From: Incurvaria masculella
Taxonomy: Eukaryota; Arthropoda; Insecta; Lepidoptera; Incurvariidae
DNA length: 64,000 nt
NCBI GenBank assembly: GCA_946894095.1
Contig: OX335655.1
Location: 6,758,001 to 6,822,000, forward strand
Reading direction: 5' to 3'
Below the pieces are notes generated by a model. That model had not been told where the DNA came from. It made no database searches and saw only the letters and a program-made list of their open reading frames with translations. Position 1 is the stretch's first letter; every line of letters begins with the position of its first letter. Positions 32,865 to 42,817 of this stretch are shown here, piece after piece. Made by a program: the position numbers and the translations under genes.

Positions 32865-32975
32865 CACGCACTTAGTTCCTATGCGGTGTGTTAGGCGTTG
32901 GACTAATACCACGACATTAGACATTAGCTGTACACATAAAACCAATCAATCATGTGCAATTACATAAAAACACTA
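32865..32975 (+). mobile_element. SINE, right part, split by the errantivirus
   Basis: After the duplicated CACG the sequence resumes with SINE 3' body (CACTTAGTTCCT, GTGTGTTAGGCGTTGGACTAATA) and ends near an A-rich stretch (TTACATAAAAA). Together with 25330-25427 it forms one SINE interrupted by the provirus. Confidence 0.75.
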
Positions 32976-33178
32976 ACCTTGAGCACTTGGAAGTAACGAA
33001 ATAACGAAAGAATATGTGGCTTGATTAAATAATAAATTCATTTCTACGTATATTGATGCATATGCAAACTAACATGTACACTAGGAATCATGTAATAGTA
33101 GAGGATTAACCAGCGTAAATAAGCTTACATAAGCTAACTCAACCTATACATCAACCTAACAACAAAAACCCTTGCAGC

Positions 33179-33281
33179 TGTATTCAGAGTGGGCGGACTA
33201 ACTTTAATCCGCCGGACTAAACTTTAGTCCGATTTAATACTCGTACTAAAGATAGTCCGCCTATACTGAATACTGCTGTTA
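33179..33281. mobile_element. Small MITE-like inverted repeat
   Basis: TATTCAGAGTGGGCGGACTAA pairs with the complement of ...TAGTCCGCCTATACTGAATA. An inner pair (CCGGACTAAACTTTAGTCCG) makes a second stem. About 100 bp in all. Confidence 0.65.
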
Positions 33282-33647
33282 GGCTTTAAGGTATTTTTCA
33301 TGATAGATTGCTATTATTCGCCATATGCAAAAAAGCGATTATCGCGCCCAAATCTCCTGGAGAAAGTCTATTTCAACTTTTCTAAGCACTTTGGCGCAAA
33401 ATCGATATCGACTAACCCTTTATATCACTGCAAAACGCTAAGATACAAATTGTCACAGATGTTAGAAATTCCCTGCGAAACAGCATTTTTTGACATATCA
33501 AGGTGGCGCGGGTCAGACTCAGCTCACATCGGGGGCCATGTTGAAATTCAATTCGCAAAAACTCCGTGCCCTACCTACGCAAATATTGACGCAACATCGA
33601 CTCTCGGCGCCGCCGCCGCCGCCTCCGCGGGGGGGTTTCGACAAGCC
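33282..33647. other. Unassigned DNA with a GCC-repeat
   Basis: This 366-bp stretch contains a short (GCC)n run at about 33611-33629. Open frames exist on the plus strand but carry no recognisable domain and run into the next repeat element, so I do not call a gene. Confidence 0.4.
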
Positions 33648-33957
33648 GTTTTTAGGGTTCCGTACCCAAAGGGTGCCAACGGAACCATATTACTAAGCCT
33701 CCGCTGTCCGCCCGTCCGTTCCTCCGTCCGTCCGTCCGTCCGTCCGTCTGTCACAGGGCATACAGCCCAGTTACCGTAACAGATAGACAGCTGAAATTTT
33801 CACCGAGTGTGTATATATTTTGACGCAATATATTAATAAGATTCAAAAATAAATAAAATTTCCATACAAAAAAAAACGTGATTTTTTTTGTATTAAATAT
33901 TTTACGATGGTACGGAACCCTTTGTGTGCGAGTCCGACTCGCACTTGGCCGGTTTTT
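33648..33957 (-). mobile_element. (GGAC)n element, minus orientation
   Basis: It reads TTTAGGGTTCCGTACCCAAAG ... (CCGT)n ... CGAGTCCGACTCGCACTTGG, the reverse complement of the other copies. The microsatellite tract is at about 33705-33748. Confidence 0.85.
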
Positions 33958-34620
33958 TCTCGGACCATTGTCTCTTGCTTTTACTGGAGTTCATTAGAGC
34001 AAGGCTGACTGAGCATCACCGCAACTAGTACAAACAATTAATGCTCCATCGAGCGAAGCGAGGTCTCGCTTGGAATTAACATAACTTCAGGTTTCGTTTG
34101 CATGGTTTTATCGCCGAGTGTCCGTGAAGTTACATGAAGCCTGTATTCGCTTTCCAATTTGCCGTGCACGGCGTAAGATGGATCGTTATCGAAATAAGAT
34201 TGGTCCAGAGAAAGAACGACCGACATGGCTATACGATTTTTTTTAATCCAGTTTGTTTTTTTTATTGTAAATGTGTATACTTACCTAAGTGTGTTTTGTC
34301 AAACTTTTTTATTTATTAAAATCCCTATTAAAATAAAATAAAACAGGATGAAATGTTTTACTAAATAGGCGATCATCCGTACACTTAATTGTTTTATTAA
34401 CTTGAACATTCGCGAAAATCTTGACATTTAAATCAGGACATTTATCTATAGCCGAGGTATTTTCCCCACAGTACAACCCGGGTTCATTAAAACATAGTGT
34501 GAAGAAGCACCTGCCCGGCCGGCATGGATATCGCAGGCCCCGTGGAATTTATGTGAGGACCTCACGCACGCTAAATACCGAGCGTAACATAAAAATAACT
34601 CTTGATAAAATAACATTTAC

Positions 34621-34990
34621 CATTGTGTCCGCGCTGCACCTGCCAGCCACTCCTCGTCTTCTCGAACGCACTATTGAACACACCACGATTCCCGTCACGT
34701 CCGGGCGTCGCCGGAATCCCATCGTCCCATATCTCCGGCGTCCGCGTCCCATCCGGCTCCCGCGTGTGGAAGTTCACCCAGGAGTACTCGACGCGCGGGT
34801 CCGCAGCGTGCGGCGGCGGCGGGAGGGCGAGCGGCGGGAGGGCGTGCGGCCACTGCACGAACCACTGGTGCGACACCGCGCCGGACGTCCCCATCGGGGG
34901 GCGCTATGGCACTGCGGCGCGAGCCATCCGCGACAGCCGGCGGGCGGAGAAGGAATGACCGCCGACGCCGCGAGAGACGGCAAGGGGGAC
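34621..34990 (-). CDS. Putative coding exon of an unidentified gene (first exon?)
   Basis: On the minus strand a strong acceptor (TTACTTTCGCAG, ending at 34991) and donor (CACAATG|GTAAATG at 34620) bound a GC-rich exon. An ATG at 34892-34894 opens 91 codons (274 nt) up to the donor. It has normal-looking composition: SHQWFVQW, a Pro-rich run, VEYSWVNFHTREPDGT, EIWDDGIPATPG, FNSAFEKTRSGWQVQ. The frame has a TAG shortly upstream of the ATG, so the first ~100 bp would be 5'UTR. I do not recognise the protein and cannot find the next exon; the region beyond is filled with transposons. The opposite-strand frames are Arg-rich shadows. Confidence 0.45.
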
Positions 34991-36022
34991 CTGCGAAAGT
35001 AACGAAGCCCAAACCGATTAAGATACTCGCAGTTGCTGCCAATGAGTTTCTATTTATATACTAGCACCCGACGGCCATTTGGGGATGAAGGATTTTATTT
35101 TCTAACAGCCTTTTTTACAAGGCACGTGGTGTACGGTCCGTGACCCTAATCTAAGAGAGCGCGAGGACCTCTGTGCTATTTCGGGATGGATTGTCATTGA
35201 CAGGTAATTCTGGTCACAACACACTTATCCGACATCAGCGCAGGAATACCATCAGCAGGCCTACTCCTGGAATTTCGTAATAAGGAATCAGGAATCCTGA
35301 GTCTCGAAAGTCACGAAAGCATTCCCGGAGCATACCTACTGTTTTAAAAATCAACGTTTTCCGTCGAAAAAAAAAACGCTTTGAAAACCGCTATAAAAGG
35401 TCCCGTAATCAGGATACCTGATTCCTAATTACTTAATTCCAGGAATAGTCCTGATGAACTAATCATATTTCTAGAATCTAGAGCGAAGAGCTCACCCCGC
35501 GCAGTTCCCTGGCGGGATTGTATCTTCGGCATAATACCTTTTAGAACCTGGGAATGGTTGGCGCTAAGGCACCGCCGTTTTTACGACCTGGAAACTAGCT
35601 GACTAGATGAATAGCTGTGTCCGCGACTCCGCCCGCGAAACGCCCCACAAAAGCAACGAAACACGAAAACAGTCATAATTAACCCCAGTGCTTACCCGTC
35701 AGAGAATTTAGCCTCATACTATGTAGCCTATAAGTTATGGAAAAGAGCGAACAGACAGACAGATGACAGACGTTGGATTGATAGAAATAGATATAGATAG
35801 ATATAAATAGAGTGATAGAAATAGAGATAGAGAAGGTACTGTAGCCGCCAAGAACCCGAATCACAGCAAAAGTAACCCGAATTAAACATAGAATCTTAGA
35901 GCTACGAGTAAAAAGACGGTGGAGGCGGCATACAATTGTCCTGTTTTTGTTCCCCAATACAGCCTTCAGCCATGCCACGCCGCCGCCATGCTCAAATAAA
36001 TGCAAGCTCCTGAAATAGGACC
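34991..36022. other. Intergenic or intronic DNA, nothing recognised
   Basis: It contains a (GATA)-like simple stretch at about 35778-35830 but no coding exon or known repeat that I can support. Confidence 0.4.
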
Positions 36023-36572
36023 TTAAGGTGGCCCAACCCGCTCATTTCCCCATACAAAAGGGGAAAGAAGATCACGCCTATATTTCTTGTCAGAGATCCA
36101 AAATTTTGCTCAATATAGCTTTATTTGATTGAACTAGATGTCTGATGACCATTGGCATTGTAAAATTGTGTTTGGTTTCCAAGTTATAACGTCCGAAAGT
36201 TCGGATTTTTCGCGCGTTTTATACAATTGCTTTGGAGGTGGATTACGCAATGATAAAGTAGAAACGTCTTAAAAAGATTAGTCATTAGACATAGCTTGTT
36301 TAATCAAGATTTATAATCTATTTGGTTTTTGTTAGATTTTTGACTACAGCGGTCGTGGTTTACTTTTAGCTATAAGTCGTTTTGAAATAAAAATTTTCGT
36401 AAATCTTACCAAATCATACACTATGCACATTGTCTTTTTTGTGGACAGGTTGCATCTTCCTCATAACGGAGCCTGTCTTATTCTTAGAAACAGAGAAGGT
36501 CCCAGAGCGCAACAGCACGGTTTTGTACCGTGCCCGCAAATGAGTTGAGGCCGCCGGGTTGGGCCACCTTAA
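36023..36572. mobile_element. 550-bp TTAA-flanked MITE, copy 2
   Basis: It has the same ends, length and internal sequence (GACTACAGCGGTCGTGGTTT, TAGCTATAAGTCGTTTTGAA) as the copies at 15942 and 37180, with scattered single-base differences. Confidence 0.88.
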
Positions 36573-36799
36573 GAGGCTTTTAGGTGCGATATTAGTATCC
36601 ATGCCCAAGGACATTTTGTACAAGAATATAAAAAATAAGAACTCAGTGACCTCTGTAAACAGGTTTTATATTTAGAAAAGCGTCGTAAACCTTTCCTTCA
36701 ACCCTCGCAACAGAAAGTCCTGTAATCTGAAGTTTTTTTGTGTAAATTGACATGGATATAGCTATACCAATCCGACCGTCATGTTATTATTCTAAAACA

Positions 36800-36935
36800 C
36801 CAAATGGGAACTAGGTGCCATGTCAGGAGCCATCCTTATATTGATCGGCTACATTAAACTGGATGGATAACACGGTCAATTTTCATTACCGCTTCGACCA
36901 TCGTTCAATGGTATGGAATCCGGTGGTACCAACCC
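36800..36935 (-). mobile_element. SINE fragment, minus orientation
   Basis: GGGAACTAGGTGCCATGTCAG and TACATTAAACTGGATGGATAA are the reverse complement of the SINE body. Confidence 0.65.
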
Positions 36936-37179
36936 GGTTAATGTGGGGCTGAATTATTTCATGGATAAAAAGTTGCCCAGAGGTCTGGTTCAAAAGGCTG
37001 GTCCAGGACAATGTATCCAAACTGTATCAAGATCATAAGAATGAATAATAGACATCAAATCATTTCCCAGCTTCAAAAACATTTGGCGGCAATAAAAAAT
37101 AAATTAAAAGCATGTGTCGTCAGAACCTTTCTACACTTTCACTGCAATATTACATATATAAGTAAGTACCGAAGGAATC

Positions 37180-37729
37180 TTAAGGTGGCCCAACCCGCTC
37201 ATCTCCCCATACAAAAGGGGAAAGAAAATCACGCCTGTATTTCTTGACAGATATCCAAAATTTTGCTCAAAATAGCTTTATTTGATTGAACTAGATGTCT
37301 GACGACCATTGGCATTGTAAAATTGTGTTTGGTTTCCATGTTATAACGTCCGAAAATTCGGATTTTTCGCGCGTTTTATACAACAACTTTGGAGGTAGAT
37401 TACGCAATGATAAAGTAAAAACATCTTAAAAAGATTAGTCATCAGACATAGCTTATTTAATCAAGATTTAGAATCTCTTTGGTTTTTGTTAGATTTTTGA
37501 CTACAGCGGTCGTGGTTTACTTTTAGCTATAAGTCGTTTTGAAATTAAAATTTTCGTCAATCTTACCAAATCATACACTATGCACATTGTCTTTTTTGTG
37601 GACAGGTTGCATCTTCCTCATCACGGAGCGTGTCTTATTCTTAGAAACAGAGAAGGTCCCAGAGCGCAACAGCACGCTTTTGTACCGTGCCCGCAAATGA
37701 GTTGAGGCCGCCGGGTTGGGCCACCTTAA
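37180..37729. mobile_element. 550-bp TTAA-flanked MITE, copy 3
   Basis: Third copy, in the same orientation as the others and only about 600 bp from copy 2. Confidence 0.88.
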
Positions 37730-38744
37730 GTTTTACGCCAAACCACAGCCAGCCTCAACATCGAAAACGGTAAGCCACCCCGAACCTGACTGCTCCCAGA
37801 AATGCTAAACGTTGATCAAATACACATATAAATCGGTTGAGCGGTAGGCAAGTTATAAGAAATAGCTGAGGTACCCGGCTCCGCTCAGGTCTATGTCGTT
37901 TTGGACTGATGGCGGGCCGAATTCTCGCAAAGTTTATTTCCGGATTCTTCTTTACAGAGTTGATCGAATCCGCAGATCATTCCGTTTTTGACGTTTGAGT
38001 TCGACTACCAAAAAAGTTAAAATAAAAAAAAGAAATGAAATGCCATTTCTCCCTTTCTCTTCAGCGGAGGCAACTAAGGAATTCACGTAAAATTGTTTTC
38101 TAAGGTATTAAAGTTTTAAAAAATCTATAAGTATTTAATTCGTGCCAATATTGCGACGTGGTAGCTTGCACGTATTAATAACGTGTCTAATGATTGATCG
38201 TGATTAAATTAAATTGCAATAGATACATCGTACACTTTCGAAAGACTGGATTGTCTATCTGTCAATTTCAAGGTGCGGCCGTGATTCCTTGTTGCACTCA
38301 TTTGGGTTGCATTCAATGTCTGCTATGATTTATATTTCTCTCTCATTATTTATTTAATATCAGTTTCAGCTTTTAGAAACACACTCCCAAAGTTCACTTG
38401 TTAGACAGGTCTGCGATTTTGCAACGTTCTCGCAAATCACATTGTAGAAACATTTCATGCTTTTTTAAAATAAACCTAAAAACCTATAAATAAGTTGGCT
38501 GGCGTAATATTCAGGGAATTCATGTAATTCAGACGAACATTTATAACAAAAATGTAGCATACTTTTTTCAGAATCTAGTTACAATGCTTCAAAGTAGATG
38601 TCGCCGTATTATGTCGATGACTTAAATGATTGAGATAACGGTAAGGTTACAAGATGCTACATGATATGGATATCCATTAAATACATACAAGATATAACTG
38701 AACATCGATGGCTTAACGATATCAGCTCAAATACCACCTTGCCG
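37730..38744. other. Intergenic DNA
   Basis: Apart from an RTE-like fragment near 37860-37930 (GGTACCCGGCTCCGCTCAGG), I recognise nothing in this stretch. Confidence 0.4.
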
Positions 38745-38945
38745 TAGGGACTAGGTGCCGTGTCAGACCATGGAGGTGAAGAAATAACTATTATTATTAT
38801 TTCTTCACCTCCATGTGTCAGACCCTTTCCTTGATTAGCAAGACTACATAGAACTGGATGAAAAACACGGACAATTTTTCTTTGCCGCTTTGACCATGTG
38901 TTCATCCAATGCGATGGTACCAACCTAGGCGGGCTTGACTCAACC
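38745..38945 (-). mobile_element. SINE copy, minus, carrying an internal palindrome
   Basis: GGGACTAGGTGCCGTGTCAGACC, CATAGAACTGGATGAAAAACA and ATCCAATGCGATGGTACCAA are reverse-complement SINE body. A palindromic insertion lies at 38770-38813. Confidence 0.75.
38760..38823. repeat. Palindrome flanked by a 10-bp direct repeat inside a SINE
   Basis: GTGTCAGACC occurs at 38760-38769 and 38814-38823. Between them two 18-bp arms (ATGGAGGTGAAGAAATAA and its complement) are separated by a short TAT-rich loop. Confidence 0.85.
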
Positions 38946-38984
38946 ACTAAGTAGGGGAAAGGAACCTCTTTTAATGTTGAGCGC

Positions 38985-39165
38985 GGCATATATGGTGCCA
39001 TGCCAGGAACTTCTTTATATTGCTCGGCCACGTTGAACTGGATGGAAAACACGGACAATTTTCATTGCTGCTTCGACCATCGTTAATTCAATGCGATGGT
39101 ACCAACCTGGGCGGCATTAACCCTACCACCTAGTAAGTAAGGAAGTGGACCTACAGTTTTACGTG
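38985..39165 (-). mobile_element. SINE copy, minus
   Basis: A second adjacent reverse-complement copy: ATGGTGCCATGCCAGGAAC, TTGAACTGGATGGAAAACACGG, AATGCGATGGTACCAACC. It may be a duplication of the neighbouring copy. Confidence 0.75.
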
Positions 39166-40157
39166 GAATCCGAAACACGGCAAACCTCAACGGTTGAAAA
39201 TGGTCATCGATCCAGAACCTAACCGCGCTCAGTAGATGCTTCCCAGCTTATCGATTCTCAAGGCGTCGCACACTAAGCTACTGAGGTTATCGCTGTCTAT
39301 CCTGTCTGCCCTCCGGGAAAGTGGCGCGTTGGTGTGTCTCAAAAAGAGGATAACATATTGCAGTGCATTTATTTCCATTATAACAACATTGGCAAGGAAG
39401 TAATTATTGCAAACACTTCTCTATTATAGCTACCTGCCTAGTGTAGCGTTTCCATCGAAGCCAATAACCGTGTTAATAATTATTTTATTACAAGCCGATC
39501 TTGGGGCAATAGTAACGTGTTCTATGGTTGCACGCTGCGCAGTGGTACAATACTATTCGGTTACGTGCTAACACATTTATACGTTAAAAACAGACCATGT
39601 TCCGGTTTTAACGTAATCGAGTGAATACTTCTGCCGTTTAGTTGCATTTCATATGATGCTACTAAGTAAGCTTAGATTTTTCAATAGTCAGATAAACAGC
39701 CAGACAACTATTCGACGGATTTATTTACGCTTCTGCTTATCCTTCCGATATAGTGAGTCCATATGTTTATTAGCAAAATTATAGTGAGATAATTGTGATA
39801 GAAAATAGAATTCTCCGGCAATGACTATCCGTCTTGTGACCAACGTGAATATGTACTATCAGTCCGATAAGTACTATCTGAGGATTGAAAAATCGGCCTT
39901 AAGTGAACTGAAACTAAAATGCAAATTTACCACGGTACCCTTGCTGAATAGTGCATGGCACCTATTTCCCATGTGTTGTGTTGGCCTTATGTCATGTGAG
40001 TAGGTGTGATACTATCATGTCCAGTCAAATATAAACCATTTTTATTTATTTTGATTTATCTGGTAATACTAATAAAAAAAATTACTAGTGGCAAATAAAT
40101 ATGGTTATGGTACTATCTCTACAACAAACACAACCAACAACAACCGTTGTTATTAAT
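39166..40157. other. Intergenic DNA with a SINE tail
   Basis: A SINE 3' remnant lies at about 39948-40035 (GCATGGCACCTATTTCCC...ATGTCCAGTCAAATATAAA). A 60-codon frame starting at 39821 has no splice or domain support. Confidence 0.4.
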
Positions 40158-40239
40158 ATTATTTCTGCCTACAGAATGAATATCGTAAATAAATAGGAGA
40201 AACATTATTCAGGATATTCATTCTGCAGGCAGAAATAAT
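40158..40239. repeat. Inverted repeat, 27-bp arms
   Basis: ATTATTTCTGCCTACAGAAT... (40158-40184) pairs with 40213-40239 with a single mismatch, around a 28-nt loop. Confidence 0.85.
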
Positions 40240-40619
40240 GATAAAGACGTTTACATTTTATTTTAATATTTTTGTTAGTAAATTTGTCAATACAACAATT
40301 AAAGAATTCGATTATCGGACATTGTTGTTAAAATTCATAGGATACTAGATTATAGGCCTTAAAGATACAATATCAGAAATTACATTGAATTTTTTTGTTG
40401 ACAATGTTCCAAAAACTATTTTAGAAAGCCGGACATAATGGAATCAGTGCTGTTTTTTTTTTCATAATACAAAAGTAATTTACGTTCTAATGATCGGATT
40501 CCATGTCGTTGACATATATTTAATTACAGCTTAGAGTGACAATGATTAATAGCTGCATTACCCCTAATGCGTTTTTGAGTCAAAGTAACTTTAAGCTCGT
40601 TTGGTGAGTCATGCTCAAG

Positions 40620-40902
40620 AAAAAAACCGCCCAAGTGCGAGTCGGACTCGCACACGAAGGATTCCATACCATCTTGCAACATTTAACTTAAAGAAAATAG
40701 GTTTTTTTTATTTTAATTATTTTTTTATTTTACCTATTGGTTGGTATAGCGGCAAAATAAATACACACTCTGTGAAAATTTCAGCTGCCTACCTATTACG
40801 GTTCCTAAGATACAGCCCTGTGACAGACGGACGGACGGACGGACAGCGGAGGCTTAGTAATAGGGTTCCGTTTTCACCCTTTGGGTACGGAACCCTAAAA
40901 AG
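40620..40902 (+). mobile_element. (GGAC)n element, full copy
   Basis: It runs from AAAAAACCGCCCAAGTGCGAG to GGGTACGGAACCCTAAAAA, with a short (GGAC)4 tract at about 40828. Confidence 0.85.
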
Positions 40903-41029
40903 GACACCGAAATTTTAACCTAATACTAAATGAAAGGCAAGGATCCTTCAGAAATATCATAAAACTTCATTTCTAACGAGAGTTATTTACAATATTTGAA
41001 TATAATTGTGTTATTCTGCACCATTCATG

Positions 41030-41290
41030 GATCGCTTTCTTTCTCTTTCTGAGTTGGAAAAGTGTAGTTCCAAAGTGTAGACCCCTCTTCTCTACTAAGT
41101 GGTAGAGTTAAGATCACTCTGATTGGTATGGTATTGGATGAAAATATGATCAGACCGGTAATGAAAATTTGTTTGTGATTTCGATTGAGTTCTTGGAAAG
41201 GTCTTAGATGGAATGGCACCCTCGGGAACGCCTAGTGTTGGTGTAATGTCATGGCGCCCGCCATCCATGTCCAGTTCCATAAACAAAGTA
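41030..41290 (+). mobile_element. SINE, diverged
   Basis: TTTCTTTCTCTTTCTGAGTTGG, GGTATTGGATGAAAATATGA and CATCCATGTCCAGTTCCATAAA match the family. Head missing. Confidence 0.7.
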
Positions 41291-41965
41291 AATATAGGTA
41301 CAATTCTGCTCAATTCTTGAGAGATAAACACCGTAATCTGACAAAAAATCCACAAATACTTTGCCCATTACCAACATTCATAAATACTAAATTATTGAAG
41401 CATGATACCATTCATTGAATAAAATAAAAATGGATCTCTCCACTTATTTACTTGTCTCTACCGCTGTCAGTCGGTCGTTACTTGAAGGGAGAGGTTGCAG
41501 CTTTCGTAATCAATTCGCAACGTATTGCAACACCGCATGTCCCTATACTGTGGCGCAAACGCAATCATGTTGAGCTTACTAGGAAAATACATTATTATCA
41601 GAAGGGATACCAACCCGTCTGTATTTTACATTGTGTATTGTGGTATTTGTAACAAATCAGAAATATATATAATATTCTGATAACCCATTTATCAGTTAAT
41701 TCAGCTTAATCTAAGTTTCTTTGTAAGTATTTTTTTCTCCAGGTACAAACAATCTCTATTAAAATACATCACCTATCCTCTAAAATGCTTTACTGCCTTC
41801 TGTAGGTATTCATGTAATACCCATTGTTTGAGAGAAGCTCAACATTATCAATGTATGATTTTGAGCAACAGCTAAAAATACATTTACAAAAAAAATGGGT
41901 GATAGAAACAGGAACAATGGTATCAACTCGAATTGTTCTTTAATTATTTCATACATAATTATTAC

Positions 41966-42398
41966 ACATCACTTGGTCCCGAAATGCACATGCGACCACA
42001 CACACAATACGACAGTGTTTCTCATAGAAGGCGTGCATGACACATTTCCTTTCTTTTTTGGTCTGAGGCTTGCACGCAAAGTGAAATAACAGGCTAAATT
42101 ACAGGCGGCAAAAGCGTTATCGACTTTATAGTGCCAATCAACGCGACATTTGCAAATGAGGCAGTCGTCGGTTAGAATGTACACTGCCTTGGTCATACTG
42201 CTCGCTGCATTTCTCAAGCACGGCTCCGCTAGCTACCCCTTTTTCGACACCCAGGCCTATATTTACAATGTACCTAAAGTGTACAGGGTATCCCTCAGCT
42301 TGAACAAGTTGCTCGACTACTAGGAACGTAAACCGTCGAAGGACACCGAGTGGTACATCGCTCTTGGTGTCGCCAGAGGTATGGATAATCAACGTCAC
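41966..42398 (-). pseudogene. Degenerate open frame of unknown origin
   Basis: The minus strand has two adjacent frames with coding-like composition that seem to continue each other around 42200-42215. The first includes SDVPLGVLRRFTFLVVEQL and EGYPVHFRYIVNIGLG. The second includes a Cys-rich part (ILTDDCLICKCRVDWHYK, FAACNLACYF). The frame change points to a decayed copy. I do not recognise the family; a transposase-like zinc-binding segment or a small secreted Cys-rich protein are both possible. A SINE abuts it at 42400. Confidence 0.35.
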
Positions 42399-42399
42399 T

Positions 42400-42712
42400 T
42401 TATTTCTCTCTTTGAATTGGACAAGTGCCTTTAGTTACGAATGCGAACTGTACCATGGTTAGGAACCCATGTAAAACTGTAGGTTCCCTTAGCCTACTCG
42501 GTGGTAGAGTTAAGTCCGCCCTAGTTGGTACCACCGTATTGGATGAAGCTATGGTTAAAGCGGCAATGAAAAATTGTCCATGATTCTATCCAGTTTATTG
42601 AAGCCGTGCTCATAAAGGGAAGGCCCTGACATGGCACCTAAGTTTTACGGGAATATGGTGTATGTTATAACGGTAGTTGTGTGGGATTAGCCATCCATGT
42701 CAGGTTGCAAAA
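42400..42712 (+). mobile_element. SINE, lacking head
   Basis: TTTCTCTCTTTGAATTGGACAA, AAAACTGTAGGTTCCC, AGGGAAGGCCCTGACATGGC and TCCATGTCAGGTTGCAAAAAAA match the family along its body. Confidence 0.8.
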
Positions 42713-42817
42713 AAATTCAATATACTTTACGTCTGATTGATGTAATAATAATCCGTAATCGTCAAGATGGGAAACTATCCAGTTAATACATATATGAACT
42801 TGCTTTCGGTCCTACAG

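Noticed and set aside
34421..35042. Arg-rich plus- and minus-strand frames around 34.4-35.0 kb
   Set aside because: They overlap the better-supported minus exon and lack splice or domain support.
39821..40003. 60-codon plus-strand frame starting MTIRLVTNVN
   Set aside because: It runs into a SINE tail, has no convincing donor, and does not connect to the exon at 42818 with certainty.
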